Shown: positions 15,666 to 24,833, numbered from the stretch's first letter. The stretch: 64,000 nt of DNA from JAAZLS01 sp964463285 (GCA_964463285.1 CAYXBB010000001.1:13262-77261), one strand, 5' to 3'. Notes: a model not told the origin generated them from the letters alone. Made by a program: numbers and translations.

Positions 15666-16556
15666 CTAATCGGCGGCCTTGTAACCCGCCCTGGATTTTA
15701 AGGGATAGGTAGTGGAGCTTTCCAGAACCGGCACCCTCTTGATCGCCATCAAAAGACACTCCATATCCATCTCCAGGGGAAAAATGATCATGGCCACCCG
15801 GCCGGTATCCAGATCTCTTCTCAGCAGCGGGGTAAATTCGGCGGTATCCATGTCTTTGTAAATCCCCAATTGAACAGAAGCATCATGGGCGATCGCCATT
15901 CTCTGACCGTTATTGCCCAGGATTTCCCGGGCATTATCATCAAAGGGTTCCAGAATTACCCCCAGGCCCCGCTGCATTATCTTTTGGTGAACCTCTTCCC
16001 GGGCCAGATTGATCAGCTGGATATCTTCTACAAACAGGTTGGATCCTGCAAAGCGAATTTCTGCAGGACGAACCCGGGCTATTTCTTCTATAACCCGACC
16101 GTGCATTAACCGTTGAGCCACAGCCAAAACTAACCCTCCGATCAGCAGGCTAAAAATATAGTGAGCATAATAGGCCACCCCGCTTACCAGCAGGGAGATA
16201 AGTATAACCAGGTAGTTGCGGGCCTCAAACACCCGGGATATGCCTTCGATATAATCGGGCCCACGGGTGACCAGGTTGCCAAAATCGAGGGCAATGAGAG
16301 TCTTACGCTCCGTTTCCCGGACATCCCTGAATTGAGTGGCCGCCAAAGATAAAAATGTTACCGCGGTAAATTCTTTTTCTGCCAGTGCCGGAATGGCCAG
16401 CGCCCCAAGAACCGCTGCAATCAAACCCAGCGAGAGGTGGGTGATGTATCCGTGGGGGTATCCGGGGTACTGGCGGTAATCAGAGCGTAACAATAAATAT
16501 CTTGCCGCTACCCCGAAGATAACTCCCAAACTAGTGGCCAGGATATACTTTTCCAT
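15666..16556 (-). CDS. YIEGIA family membrane protein
   Basis: A 296-residue integral membrane protein. It carries the naming motif in the variant form YIEGIS (around GPDYIEGISRVFEARNY), with N-terminal helices at about residues 1-25 and 40-60, helices near 110-145, and a soluble C-terminal half (residues ~150-296). The family is restricted to spore formers and has no defined biochemical function that I know. It lies 21 bases after spoIIP and 30 bases before the small partner gene. The upstream ribosome binding site is weak. Confidence 0.8.
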   Translation of the reverse strand: MEKYILATSLGVIFGVAARYLLLRSDYRQYPGYPHGYITHLSLGLIAAVLGALAIPALAEKEFTAVTFLSLAATQFRDVRETERKTLIALDFGNLVTRGPDYIEGISRVFEARNYLVILISLLVSGVAYYAHYIFSLLIGGLVLAVAQRLMHGRVIEEIARVRPAEIRFAGSNLFVEDIQLINLAREEVHQKIMQRGLGVILEPFDDNAREILGNNGQRMAIAHDASVQLGIYKDMDTAEFTPLLRRDLDTGRVAMIIFPLEMDMECLLMAIKRVPVLESSTTYPLKSRAGYKAAD

Positions 16557-16577
16557 AATCTTTCGTCCAGCCGGTAA

Positions 16578-17774
16578 TCAGGAACCCGGCTCGTCATCTT
16601 TCCGTTTTCCCTTAGATTTAAACCCCTGGCTGAGATCGGCAAATTCACGACGGAAGAAAGAAACAATTTTCTCCCGCATCTCTTTCCAGCTACCGGCGGA
16701 GATCAACAGATAAATGAATACTGCCAGCACCAGGGCGATTAACAATTTTAAAGCGCCCTGGGAAGCTATGCCGCCCCCCCCGGTTTGACCCTGTTGGGCA
16801 TAAAGGTAAGTGTCCACTACATCGGCAAATAAAGCAACCGATTCTTCGGCTTGCTCTCGGGTGTTTGTATGCGCGCCTATTTCAATAAGGATGGCCCGGG
16901 GAGACAGATCCTGGTTATAGTTCCCCTGGGCCAGCAGGATCCCCTTTATTAAACCCGGATGCCTGGAATCAGCCACCCGCTTTAGCTCTTCTGCAAAAAA
17001 TTTATTACTACTTACATTCGGATTCTGGCGACCGACCACCATCATAATCTGTACCAGATCACGGCCGTCTATATCCCGGTCATATTCCTCCGGTGGAACT
17101 GCATCCCGGTGGACATCAAACACCGCATCCAGATTGTCCGACACCAGATTTGTGGCTGTGCGCCGGGAACGGTTATAGGCCCCGGCATCATGGGGAACAT
17201 GAGTTTCCTGTATATGCTCAACCGTTATCCCTTTGTTTTGTAGCGCTTCCCGGAAAGAGCGTCCTACCTTTATAATTCCACCGCCGGCATCATTGCTATC
17301 CACCCCATCACTGGGAACATAAGATTCTGCCCCATGGGAGTGATAAATGCCCACCGCTTCCCGGGCCTTCTGTACGGGTATAGCGGCCCCCCCTTTATTT
17401 TCAACCCCCGGATCCTCACTACTGGCTGCCGCATTCCCCCCCCTATCAGGTTTAGCCCAGGCGGTATCCTGATCAACTCTGGTTACCAGAAAAGATCTAT
17501 TTTGATTATCAATGAATTGATCCCCGGCATGTAACAGCCGGGCGGTGTTCAAAATAACCTGGCCGGTAGTTTCATCTTTTAATACAAAATAGCCTTCTGT
17601 GCGTTCATCCAGATGATGTAGATCGAAATAATCGTTGTTAACCGCCTTTACAGGTGAAACCGGCGCTGTCATGATCAGCAATACCGCGGTTAGCAGCACA
17701 AATGTTGCCCGAACCCCGCCCATCGACAGTGGGTTAATTTTAACTTTCCTCCTCTGGTCAGCCTTGATCTTCAT
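16578..17774 (-). CDS. spoIIP: Stage II sporulation protein P (peptidoglycan amidase/endopeptidase)
   Basis: A 398-residue engulfment hydrolase that, with SpoIID and SpoIIM, degrades septal peptidoglycan. An N-terminal membrane anchor (residues ~23-47), the amidase motif IYHSHGAESYVPSD, VFDVHRDAVPP and ILIEIGAHTNTREQAEESV match the SpoIIP hydrolase domain. A C-terminal helix (ALKLLIALVLAVFIYLLISA) and basic tail are also present. The first ATG (17780) abuts GGAGGGAG; the second (17774) has a 6-base spacer and is preferred. It overlaps the upstream DUF1614 gene by 17 bases. spoIIM lies elsewhere in this window (47653); spoIID was not seen. Confidence 0.94.
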   Translation of the reverse strand: MKIKADQRRKVKINPLSMGGVRATFVLLTAVLLIMTAPVSPVKAVNNDYFDLHHLDERTEGYFVLKDETTGQVILNTARLLHAGDQFIDNQNRSFLVTRVDQDTAWAKPDRGGNAAASSEDPGVENKGGAAIPVQKAREAVGIYHSHGAESYVPSDGVDSNDAGGGIIKVGRSFREALQNKGITVEHIQETHVPHDAGAYNRSRRTATNLVSDNLDAVFDVHRDAVPPEEYDRDIDGRDLVQIMMVVGRQNPNVSSNKFFAEELKRVADSRHPGLIKGILLAQGNYNQDLSPRAILIEIGAHTNTREQAEESVALFADVVDTYLYAQQGQTGGGGIASQGALKLLIALVLAVFIYLLISAGSWKEMREKIVSFFRREFADLSQGFKSKGKRKDDEPGS

Positions 17775-18444
17775 GCCCATCTCCCTCCTCTCGGGATCCG
17801 CCCAGACTGCGCAGAAGCTCTTCCGGACGATCCATGCTGGGCCCCCCCGCCAGCCGTTCTCTTATTTCTCCGATCAGTTCTGCCAGCCCCAGGGCAATCA
17901 GCCCCGAAATAAGGACCGCATCAAATATGCCGGCTCCGCCGATAACCAGCTTGCTCGTTCCCCCGGTAAACCACAGTTCCAGTCTGGTCACAATATCGTT
18001 TAAAACCATTGCCCCTACACCGGCCATAAACGCGGAACGCCGGGAACGGCCGGAAAGATATCCCACCACTCCGGCCGCCAAGGCCACAATATAAAGAGGA
18101 TCCAGTAGAAAGGCATAGGTGGGCTCCACCGGAAATATTTTCAAAACCCCATAAACCACTACGGCGGTAATCAATATCGCAATGGCCGCCCTGCTTTTCT
18201 CAGCGGTGGTCCCCGCTTTAACAAACAGGTAGATCACTAAAACTACCGGGATAATTCCCCCACCGATATTAATAGACAGGTTGGAGGTAAGCGGCAGAGC
18301 AGGTATAGCCCCCCCCACTATCATTGCTCCGATAAATAACAGGGCTGTTCGATCTGTCAGTTGCAAACGATCCAGAACCCGCTGGGTCAACCCGAGAAAA
18401 ACCAGCACAGATATAACCAGCAATATGATCATGCCGACAGGCAT
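17758..18444 (-). CDS. DUF1614 domain membrane protein
   Basis: A 228-residue polytopic membrane protein with about seven hydrophobic segments. Motifs such as GGAIPALPLTSNLSINIGGG and GGAGIFDAVLISGLIALGLAEL match DUF1614, a family of unknown function in clostridia and archaea. A short charged tail follows. GGAGGGG with a 5-base spacer supports the ATG at 18444. It overlaps spoIIP, so it is likely co-expressed during sporulation. Confidence 0.85.
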   Translation of the reverse strand: MPVGMIILLVISVLVFLGLTQRVLDRLQLTDRTALLFIGAMIVGGAIPALPLTSNLSINIGGGIIPVVLVIYLFVKAGTTAEKSRAAIAILITAVVVYGVLKIFPVEPTYAFLLDPLYIVALAAGVVGYLSGRSRRSAFMAGVGAMVLNDIVTRLELWFTGGTSKLVIGGAGIFDAVLISGLIALGLAELIGEIRERLAGGPSMDRPEELLRSLGGSREEGDGHEDQG

Positions 18445-18787
18445 AGAAACCCCTCCTCGTGGGATTCATTGCTTTTGATATCTTTTCCCACGTTAACCTT
18501 ATTATTCAGATTCAGGTTACGAGAGGTGCCCATGTTGGCATTTTCTCTGAACAATTTTGGAGTGACAATATACAATATACTGAACAAAAATAATTCGCAG
18601 CCGGGGCCCCAGCCATGATATTCGTTCCCAGCGTAGGGGGCCACAGTCATACCGAGATAGAATTTACACCCATCGCGGATTGCTGGAGGGGTGCCAACGT
18701 AATGCTTCATACCATATTGAGGCTTGATAAATTTAAACAGTTGTAATTCAACGGCAGGTTAACAGGATATTAAAACCGGAAATCAAA
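18445..18787. other. Intergenic region between fni and DUF1614
   Basis: A 343-base stretch between the fni stop and the DUF1614 start. It must hold the promoter of the DUF1614-spoIIP block, but no clear sigma motif stands out. A minus-strand ORF of 93 codons (18429-18710) is open, but it has no ribosome binding site, no recognisable family and runs into the DUF1614 start; I do not call it a gene. Confidence 0.7.
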
Positions 18788-19864
18788 TCAATCTATAGCC
18801 TCCTGAACGTGTGCCCGGGCCCCGGGATCTATTCCCCGCTGTCTGAGCCATTCGGCGGTAAAACCGGTAATAACCAGCGGAACGTTTTGTAGTTCCGCGA
18901 GGCTGCTCGCCCCGATCATAAGCATGATCGCTCGCAGATCTTGTTCCAGCTTTCGAATTCGGTTCTGCAGGGCTATTCTTCCCTGTTTCAATAGTATGTA
19001 GGCCGGCCAGGCGGCCAGCCCCACCCCTTTTGCTCCCAAGGCCAGGGATTTGGCTAAATTCAAGCCGGAAGCCATCCCCCCGGCGGCAAAAACATCTACA
19101 TTGCCGGCGGCGGCTAAAGTTTCGATCAGGCTGATCGCCGTAGGTATTCCCCAGTCCCGCAAATCCGGGGAAACCTTTTTGCTTTGCCGGCGGTGTTCAA
19201 TCTCTATAAAATTGGTCCCCCCCTGTCCGCCTACATCCAGAGCGGCTACGCCCACGCCTTGCAGCTTTTGAGCCTGTTCCCAGGATATCCCGAACCCTAC
19301 CTCTTTAACAATTACCGGCACTTTTACCCTGGAAACTATTTCGGCCACCCGTTGCAAAATGCCCCGAAAACAGAAATCACCTTCGGTCATAGCTAGCTCC
19401 TGGGGAATGTTCAGGTGAATCTGAAGGGCATCGGCGTTGATCATTCTCACCGCCCGGCGGGCTTGCTCCGGGGTGGCATACCATCCCAAATTAGCCCAAA
19501 TCTCACCATTTGGATTAACCCGCCTTACCACCTGGAATGATGAAATCGCCGGGGGATGGTGTAAGGCGGCCAATTGAGAGCCTACCGCCATCGGTAATCC
19601 ACACTCTTTGGCTACCCGGGCCAGGCCGGCATTGATCCTACCGGTACGGGGGGTTCCTCCGGTAATCGCGTTAATAAAAAGAGGTGACCGGTGTGCCTTT
19701 CCCAGGAAAGAAGTACTGATGGTCACCTCGTTTAAATTACGTTCGGGCATACAATTATGGATGAAGTGTATATCGGAAAAATCGGCTTGTTTCGGGTGCT
19801 GCCGCTGATTTAATAAAATATGTTCTTCTTTACGGCGCAACCTGCTGTCTTTATCCCTGTTCAT
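18788..19864 (-). CDS. fni: Type 2 isopentenyl-diphosphate delta-isomerase (FMN-dependent)
   Basis: A 358-residue TIM-barrel enzyme that interconverts IPP and DMAPP using reduced FMN. Signatures: FINAITGGTPRTGRINAGLA, GLPMAVGSQLAAL, VIVKEVGFGISWEQAQ, DVGGQGGTNFIEIE and FAAGGMASGLNLAKSLALGA (FMN phosphate-binding). A longer ORF begins at 19951, but the ATG at 19864 overlaps the end of ispH-S1 by 14 bases and gives the expected length. IspH supplies IPP/DMAPP, so the two neighbours act in consecutive steps of the MEP pathway with Dxs (61191-63092). Confidence 0.94.
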   Translation of the reverse strand: MNRDKDSRLRRKEEHILLNQRQHPKQADFSDIHFIHNCMPERNLNEVTISTSFLGKAHRSPLFINAITGGTPRTGRINAGLARVAKECGLPMAVGSQLAALHHPPAISSFQVVRRVNPNGEIWANLGWYATPEQARRAVRMINADALQIHLNIPQELAMTEGDFCFRGILQRVAEIVSRVKVPVIVKEVGFGISWEQAQKLQGVGVAALDVGGQGGTNFIEIEHRRQSKKVSPDLRDWGIPTAISLIETLAAAGNVDVFAAGGMASGLNLAKSLALGAKGVGLAAWPAYILLKQGRIALQNRIRKLEQDLRAIMLMIGASSLAELQNVPLVITGFTAEWLRQRGIDPGARAHVQEAID

Positions 19865-21917
19865 CCTGGGAATTTGAAATTTCCCCTCCGATCTGTTCCT
19901 GGTTGTCCTCCTCGGCCCCGGCATCTGCCTGGTTTTCAAAAAGGCTTCCAAACACGTCTCCCAGGGTAACTCCCGAATTGTCGTTTTCCTCGGGCTGGTT
20001 CTTCTTTTCAGGTGGAACTGTATCCCTGGCCTCTTTTACGCTAAGGCTGATCCTTTTGGCTTCCGGTTTTACATCCAGAATTTTAACCTTTGTTTCTTCA
20101 CCTTCGGTCAGCACTTCCGAAGGATGTTTCACGTGGTAGTCGGCAATCTGCGAGATATGAACCAATCCTTCCAGCCCCGGCTTAATCTCTACAAACGCGC
20201 CAAAATTAACCAGTCGGGTGATCTTTCCCGTGATGATCATTCCAGTTTTATAGTCCTGTTCTATACCGGACCAGGGATCCGGCAGGGCCTGTTTCAAGCT
20301 TAGGCTAATGCGTTCCCGCTCTATATTTACATCCAGCACTTTTACCGAGATCTGTTCGCCAACTTTCAGCACTTCCTGGGGATGGCCCACCCGCTCCCAG
20401 GATAGTTCGGAGATGTGAATCAAACCATCAATACCGCCTACATCTACAAACACTCCAAAATCCGTTAACCGGCGAACTGTTCCTTCTATAATTTCTCCCG
20501 CCTGCAAGGAGCTTAAGGTCTCGGTTTTTTTCTGAGCGATCTCTTCTTCCAGTAGTTTTTTACGCGATAGGATTATCTTATCCTTTTCACGGTTGATTTC
20601 AATTACTTTGAACTGCATTATTTCATGTAAAAAAGGCTTGAAATCGGGGACATACCTGGTATCAACCAAAGATCCCGGCATAAATCCCTCAATTCCCGCG
20701 CCCAAATTTAACACCATGCCGGCAGGGACAACCTGCTTGACCCGGCCTTCTTCCCGGGATTGGTTTTCCAGAGATTCCGCCAGCTCCTGCCAGCGTTTTT
20801 CCTTGGCCAGTCGCCGGTGGGATACCACTATTTTACCCTCCGCGTCATCGCTTTCGATTACTGTTACCTCTACCTCGGACCCCGGTGAAAAAAGATCGGC
20901 CAGGATCTCATCCTCGGTTACATATACCTCGGATCGCGGCAGCACGGCCTCGGTCTTGTATCCTATATCAAGCAGCACCTCGTCGGAGTCAACTTGCACT
21001 ACCCGCCCCCTGGCTTGTTCGCCTACCAGAAAGGTTTTTACCGAATCCGGGTAAGCAAATTGTTGTTCTTCGTTCTCAACTTCATAATTTTCGTTTTCCA
21101 TTTTTTTAACAACCTCCTTAATCGTCCAATGGGGAGTAGATGCACCAGCAGTTACCCCGACTATCTTGTATCGGTGCAAAAGCTTACCATTTAACTCCCC
21201 GGCGTCAATCACCCGGCAGGTTGGTTTAACAGAGCGGCATTCTCTCACCAGAGACTCTGTATTGGCACTGGCAGCACTGCCCACTACCACCATTGCCTCT
21301 ACATTTTGGGCTATCTGCCGCGCTTCTTCCTGCCTTAGTTTAACCTCCGGGCATAAGGTGTCAAACACCTGCCCTGCAGGCATTCTGGCTAAAAACGCTT
21401 CTTTGATCTGCTCAAAGAGCGCACCATTCCCGGTGGTTTGTGCTATCAGGGCCGCCGGATGTTCAATATCAGCCGCCTCAAGATCCTCCACACTGGAAAC
21501 CACTACTGCTTTTCCACCGGCCCAACCTGCTATCCCTACAACTTCGGGATGGCGGTATTGACCAAATATCACCAGGTTAACCCCCTCTTGGTTTAACCTG
21601 GCGGCAATCTGTTGAACACGCCTTACCCGTGGGCAGGTGGCATCCTGCAAGTTGATGGAAAGGTTCTTTATTTTTTCCATCAACTCTGGAGCCGCTCCAT
21701 GGGCCCGGATAATCAGGGTGGTTCCTGCCGCCGGTTCGGGCTCTGCAATCGCTTCGATCCCTCGATCAGCCAGATAACTAATTACTGATTCATTATGAAC
21801 CAGGGGGCCCAGGGTATATACCGGTTTATCTCTGGCTGCCTCTGCCAGGGCCATTTCCACTGCCCTGCGGACTCCCGGGCAAAACCCGGCATGTTCACCA
21901 ACCATAACTTTCAACAA
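19851..21917 (-). CDS. ispH: IspH (HMBPP reductase) fused to S1-type RNA-binding domains
   Basis: A 688-residue fusion. Residues 1 to about 280 are 4-hydroxy-3-methylbut-2-enyl diphosphate reductase, the last MEP-pathway enzyme, with the three cluster cysteines in GFCPGVRRAV, DATCPRVRR and DTLCPEVKLRQEEA. From about residue 305 there are four S1 repeats, beginning near GRVVQVDSDEVLLDIG, GRVKQVVPAGMVLNLG, GTVRRLTDFGVFVDVG and GKITRLVNFGAFVEI, resembling ribosomal protein S1. The C-terminus is acidic and Gln/Asn-rich. The fusion is known from clostridia. It starts at TTG after GGGAG. It overlaps fni by 14 bases. Confidence 0.96.
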   Translation of the reverse strand: MLKVMVGEHAGFCPGVRRAVEMALAEAARDKPVYTLGPLVHNESVISYLADRGIEAIAEPEPAAGTTLIIRAHGAAPELMEKIKNLSINLQDATCPRVRRVQQIAARLNQEGVNLVIFGQYRHPEVVGIAGWAGGKAVVVSSVEDLEAADIEHPAALIAQTTGNGALFEQIKEAFLARMPAGQVFDTLCPEVKLRQEEARQIAQNVEAMVVVGSAASANTESLVRECRSVKPTCRVIDAGELNGKLLHRYKIVGVTAGASTPHWTIKEVVKKMENENYEVENEEQQFAYPDSVKTFLVGEQARGRVVQVDSDEVLLDIGYKTEAVLPRSEVYVTEDEILADLFSPGSEVEVTVIESDDAEGKIVVSHRRLAKEKRWQELAESLENQSREEGRVKQVVPAGMVLNLGAGIEGFMPGSLVDTRYVPDFKPFLHEIMQFKVIEINREKDKIILSRKKLLEEEIAQKKTETLSSLQAGEIIEGTVRRLTDFGVFVDVGGIDGLIHISELSWERVGHPQEVLKVGEQISVKVLDVNIERERISLSLKQALPDPWSGIEQDYKTGMIITGKITRLVNFGAFVEIKPGLEGLVHISQIADYHVKHPSEVLTEGEETKVKILDVKPEAKRISLSVKEARDTVPPEKKNQPEENDNSGVTLGDVFGSLFENQADAGAEEDNQEQIGGEISNSQDEQG

Positions 21918-21999
21918 CCTTCACTCCCTACAAATCCAAGGGCATCTACATTATTGCCCCACCTGAATTCCTTAATTCCGAATCAAACAGCTTTAGAAT

Positions 22000-22587
22000 T
22001 TAGTTTTGAATTAACAACTCCTTTATCCGGTTCATAATCATTTCACTGGAGGTTTCCAAATAATCCTTGCGATCCCCTCCTTCCCGAGGAGGTATAAAAA
22101 ACAAAGGGCCGAAGGTTACCTGCAAAGGTTTCCTCCAGCGGTAAGGGCCGGTAACCGCCACCGGCAGAATCGGTGCCCGGCTGCGAGCGGCAATCATGGC
22201 CGCGCCGGGATGAGCTGACTGAGGCAGCCCGTTTTTACTTCTTGTTCCCTCCGGGAATAAACAGATCACCCTGCCCTCCGCCAACAATTTCAGGGAAGTG
22301 CGAATGGCTGCATAGCCTACTCCTTTACGGTCGATGGGAAATGCGCCCATGCTCTTAATTATCGCCCCAAATAATAAGTTGTCAAATAGCTCCTGCTTGG
22401 CCATAAAATGTACAGTTAGTCTGGGCGGGACGGAACACCCTACCAGGGGGGGATCAAACCAACTGATATGATTGGAGCAGATAATGAAAGGTCCTGACGG
22501 AGGGATGTTTTCCAAACCGAAAATTTGCCACCGGTAGGCCAACTTAAAATAACCGCTGAATAACAAATGTCCCAGGCGATAAACCAC
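22000..22587 (-). CDS. plsC: 1-acyl-sn-glycerol-3-phosphate acyltransferase
   Basis: A 195-residue membrane-associated enzyme that acylates lysophosphatidic acid to phosphatidic acid, the step after PlsY. The catalytic HX4D motif is SNHISWFDPPL; the substrate-binding motif is LFPEGTRSKNG, with ILPVAVTGP later. An ORF extends to 22647 inside cmk, but GGAGGAGGAG formed by the cmk 3' end points to the GTG at 22587, just after the cmk stop. The cmk-plsC-ispH order is conserved in clostridia. Confidence 0.92.
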   Translation of the reverse strand: MVYRLGHLLFSGYFKLAYRWQIFGLENIPPSGPFIICSNHISWFDPPLVGCSVPPRLTVHFMAKQELFDNLLFGAIIKSMGAFPIDRKGVGYAAIRTSLKLLAEGRVICLFPEGTRSKNGLPQSAHPGAAMIAARSRAPILPVAVTGPYRWRKPLQVTFGPLFFIPPREGGDRKDYLETSSEMIMNRIKELLIQN

Positions 22588-22588
22588 C

Positions 22589-23287
22589 CTACTCCTCCTC
22601 CACCGCCGTCCCACCAACAGTAACCCTGCGCAGCACACTATCGACAACTTCCTCCAGGCTCAATTCGGTGGTATCAATTACTGTTACCCCAGGGGTTACC
22701 GCCAGTGGAGAATCCTGTCGCCCGGAGTCAATACAATCCCGTTTTTTGATTTCGTCCTTAACCTGGCCCAGCGATATCTTCATCCCGCAGGCCGCCTGTT
22801 CCTTCCATCGCCGTCGTGCCCTTTCGGCAAGTTCGGCCTCCAGATAAAACTTGTAAGCCGCCTCCGGAAGCACCCGGGAGCAGATATCCCGGCCTTCCAT
22901 CACTATGCCCCGCGAATGAAGGGCAATTTCACGCTGCATGGCGACCATCTTGCTGCGGATCAAAGAAATGCAGGATACCGCGGAAACTTTTTGATTTACA
23001 TGAGGTTTACGGATTTCAGCGGTAACATCTTCACCATCCAGAAAAATCAAGTTGCCATTTTTACCGGAACTTAATTCCAACCTGGTTTGTTCGAGAATTT
23101 CATCCACCTTGGCCAAATCATCTAGATCTACACCCGCCCGGATCAGCTTCAAGGTGACGGCCCGGTACATGGCTCCGGTATCCAGGTAGTCCAGATTTAG
23201 CCGGCGGGCTACCTCCCGGGCCACCGTGCTCTTTCCGGCTCCGGCCGGCCCGTCAATAGCTATGGCAAGGCGTTGGTTTGATATCAT
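22589..23287 (-). CDS. cmk: Cytidylate kinase
   Basis: A 232-residue nucleoside monophosphate kinase that phosphorylates CMP/dCMP. P-loop GPAGAGKSTVAREVARRL lies at residues 13-30, followed by LDYLDTGAMYRAVTL and the MEGRDICSRVLP segment typical of Cmk. VIDTTELSLEEVVDSVL is the C-terminal signature. Its terminal codons provide the ribosome binding site of plsC. The ribosome binding site before its own ATG is weak. Confidence 0.96.
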   Translation of the reverse strand: MISNQRLAIAIDGPAGAGKSTVAREVARRLNLDYLDTGAMYRAVTLKLIRAGVDLDDLAKVDEILEQTRLELSSGKNGNLIFLDGEDVTAEIRKPHVNQKVSAVSCISLIRSKMVAMQREIALHSRGIVMEGRDICSRVLPEAAYKFYLEAELAERARRRWKEQAACGMKISLGQVKDEIKKRDCIDSGRQDSPLAVTPGVTVIDTTELSLEEVVDSVLRRVTVGGTAVEEE

Positions 23288-23373
23288 AATAGTAGTTTCG
23301 CGGTAAAACTAAAAATTCCCTTTTTAAATTGTTATTTAACTAAATATTTGCCTCCTCCGGGAGAGATCGCCAA

Positions 23374-23739
23374 TTAATCCGGCGGGAAAAGATCCTCCCT
23401 CAGCCCCCTGGCATCTCCAAGGTAAACATGTTGCATCTCTTCGGATTTCAATTCGGTGTTGACCAGCATAAGCACTCGGATACAACGCGGTAACGCTCCG
23501 GGAACACTCATCTCTACCTGGCACATGAGAGGGATGTTAGCCCATCCCAGCTCCCTGGCTGCTCTGGCCGGAAAGGTTTTATTTAGATCGCCAGTGGCGG
23601 AAAACAACACGGCAGCGATAGTGTTTATCTCCAGGCAGTTGATTTCAACCATTTTTTTCAACAGCAGTTGCGTAGACTTAATAATCTCGTCGGCATCGTT
23701 AGCCGGTACGGTTGTCGCCCCCCTGATTCCTCTTACCAC
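23374..23739 (-). CDS. aroH: Chorismate mutase, AroH class
   Basis: A 121-residue monofunctional chorismate mutase (chorismate to prephenate). Residues matching the B. subtilis active site are visible: Arg in MVRGIRGATTV, Cys and Glu in MCQVEMSVPGAL, Arg in CIRVLMLV, and Tyr in HVYLGDARGLR. It starts at GTG after GGGGAGGG. In many clostridia the surrounding aromatic genes (aroF, tyrA, aroA) lie between aroH and cmk; they are absent here, the gap to cmk being 86 bases. Confidence 0.95.
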   Translation of the reverse strand: MVRGIRGATTVPANDADEIIKSTQLLLKKMVEINCLEINTIAAVLFSATGDLNKTFPARAARELGWANIPLMCQVEMSVPGALPRCIRVLMLVNTELKSEEMQHVYLGDARGLREDLFPPD

Positions 23740-23865
23740 ATGCCCACCCTCCCCAATTTTTCACAAACCACCTTATGTCGAATTTGCCGTCGCCCGGCTA
23801 CTGAAGGGATAAGAAACCATCAGACACCCTTCAGAGGGCCGGTTATTTTTACCATTATAGAGGCC

Positions 23866-23887
23866 GGGCCGACAGAGTCGTCGGCCC
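23866..23887. repeat. Hairpin element with GAGTC loop (copy 1)
   Basis: An 8-bp perfect stem GGGCCGAC / GTCGGCCC around the 6-base loop AGAGTC. A second copy at 28283-28304 has the same architecture and almost the same loop but two different stem pairs. It lies between the small membrane protein gene and aroH. Confidence 0.6.
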
Positions 23888-23897
23888 CAAGTTGTTA

Positions 23898-24191
23898 CTA
23901 CTGTCCTTGATTTGCCAACCCCGGCAGGCCGACATTTTCGCCATCCTCCCCTTTGAAAAGGAGGGATGGAGGTATTTTGGGAACAACGGCTTGCGGTTCC
24001 TGCCCCGGATCCGGCGGCCAGGGTACACCTTCCAGCGATTCCACCGGGTTTAACAGCCGGCGTCCGGTTTCGAAGGCCAGTGCCCACTGGCCGGCCATCG
24101 TAAGAGCCAACGACAGCAAAATGGTTTTCCATAAAAGGCGCTCTATTTTTAGCGAAAGTTCGTTAAACCAGCATTGCAGCAAATTCATCAC
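23898..24191 (-). CDS. Small single-span membrane protein, unknown
   Basis: A 97-residue protein with no family I recognise. Residues ~20-40 form one hydrophobic helix (LLWKTILLSLALTMAGQWAL), preceded by a short amphipathic start, followed by a proline-rich, probably extracytoplasmic tail. GGGGGG 3-6 bases before the GTG-ATG start supports expression. It sits between the unknown 166-residue gene and aroH. Real gene status is likely but not certain. Confidence 0.55.
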   Translation of the reverse strand: MMNLLQCWFNELSLKIERLLWKTILLSLALTMAGQWALAFETGRRLLNPVESLEGVPWPPDPGQEPQAVVPKIPPSLLFKGEDGENVGLPGLANQGQ

Positions 24192-24250
24192 TGTTCCCCC
24201 CGGTAAATTTTATGTCAGGGGGGAGGTTTTATACCCTTATTAGTCCGGTT

Positions 24251-24751
24251 CTAAATTTCCTCATGCTCTTTGAGTTTATTTTGAAGGGTTTCGCTAAATT
24301 TGTAAAGGATCCGTTCCAGTTCGCGGCTGGTCAGACTAATCCGGCCGGGTTCAACAACCTGCAAACGTTTGAATTCATTGCGGCTTATAAATTGTAAGCT
24401 ATCTTCCAAAGAATCCAGTGAAAGCAGCAGTTCTAAAGGGGCATAAGTAATCTCGGCTTCATCTTCATGGTCATAGACCGTATACAGATCCAGGTAGGCA
24501 ATATCTTCTACCTGAATCCCTTGCAAGGGAACGTTTCGCCACATGGTAGCCTGTTGCTCTCGCCGCTCTTCGGCAACTTCTTTTGTTCCTTTACCTCCGA
24601 AAAAAAACCGGGCGGGGCGGGGCGTGCCCCGGTAATCAAAGCGGATTTTAACCCTTACCTTATCCAGCGGTTCCGCGTTTATTTCAATTTTTTTCGTATC
24701 CCCGGCTACACCGGTTTCCGGCTGCCTGGTATCAGTCTGTGTTACATGCAT
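24251..24751 (-). CDS. Uncharacterised 166-residue cytoplasmic protein
   Basis: No family recognised. The sequence is charged with no membrane segment; it includes IRFDYRGTPRPARFFFGGKG, a DEAEITYAPLELLLSLDSLE stretch and a C-terminal helical region ending NKLKEHEEI. The AGGGG ribosome site 9 bases before the ATG is good. A near-perfect Fur-type 7-1-7 box lies 83-97 bases upstream (24834-24848), suggesting metal- or redox-responsive control; a hairpin (24784-24819) lies between box and start. A single-span membrane protein gene follows. Confidence 0.65.
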   Translation of the reverse strand: MHVTQTDTRQPETGVAGDTKKIEINAEPLDKVRVKIRFDYRGTPRPARFFFGGKGTKEVAEERREQQATMWRNVPLQGIQVEDIAYLDLYTVYDHEDEAEITYAPLELLLSLDSLEDSLQFISRNEFKRLQVVEPGRISLTSRELERILYKFSETLQNKLKEHEEI

Positions 24752-24783
24752 TATCTATTACCCCTACCTTTAACTTCTAACAT

Positions 24784-24819
24784 CTCAGGCCGTAAGCCGA
24801 CTCGCGGTTGCGGCCTGAG
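24784..24819. other. Hairpin upstream of the unknown 166-residue gene
   Basis: A 9-bp inverted repeat (CTCAGGCCG / CGGCCTGAG) encloses an 18-base loop with a small inner CCG/CGG stem. No U-run follows on either strand, so it is not a standard terminator. It lies between the Fur-type box and the start codon and could be in the 5' leader. Confidence 0.5.
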
Positions 24820-24833
24820 CCTTAGGGTAAATT

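Noticed and set aside
18429..18710. 93-codon minus-strand ORF between fni and DUF1614
   Set aside because: No ribosome binding site, no recognised family and it runs into the DUF1614 start.
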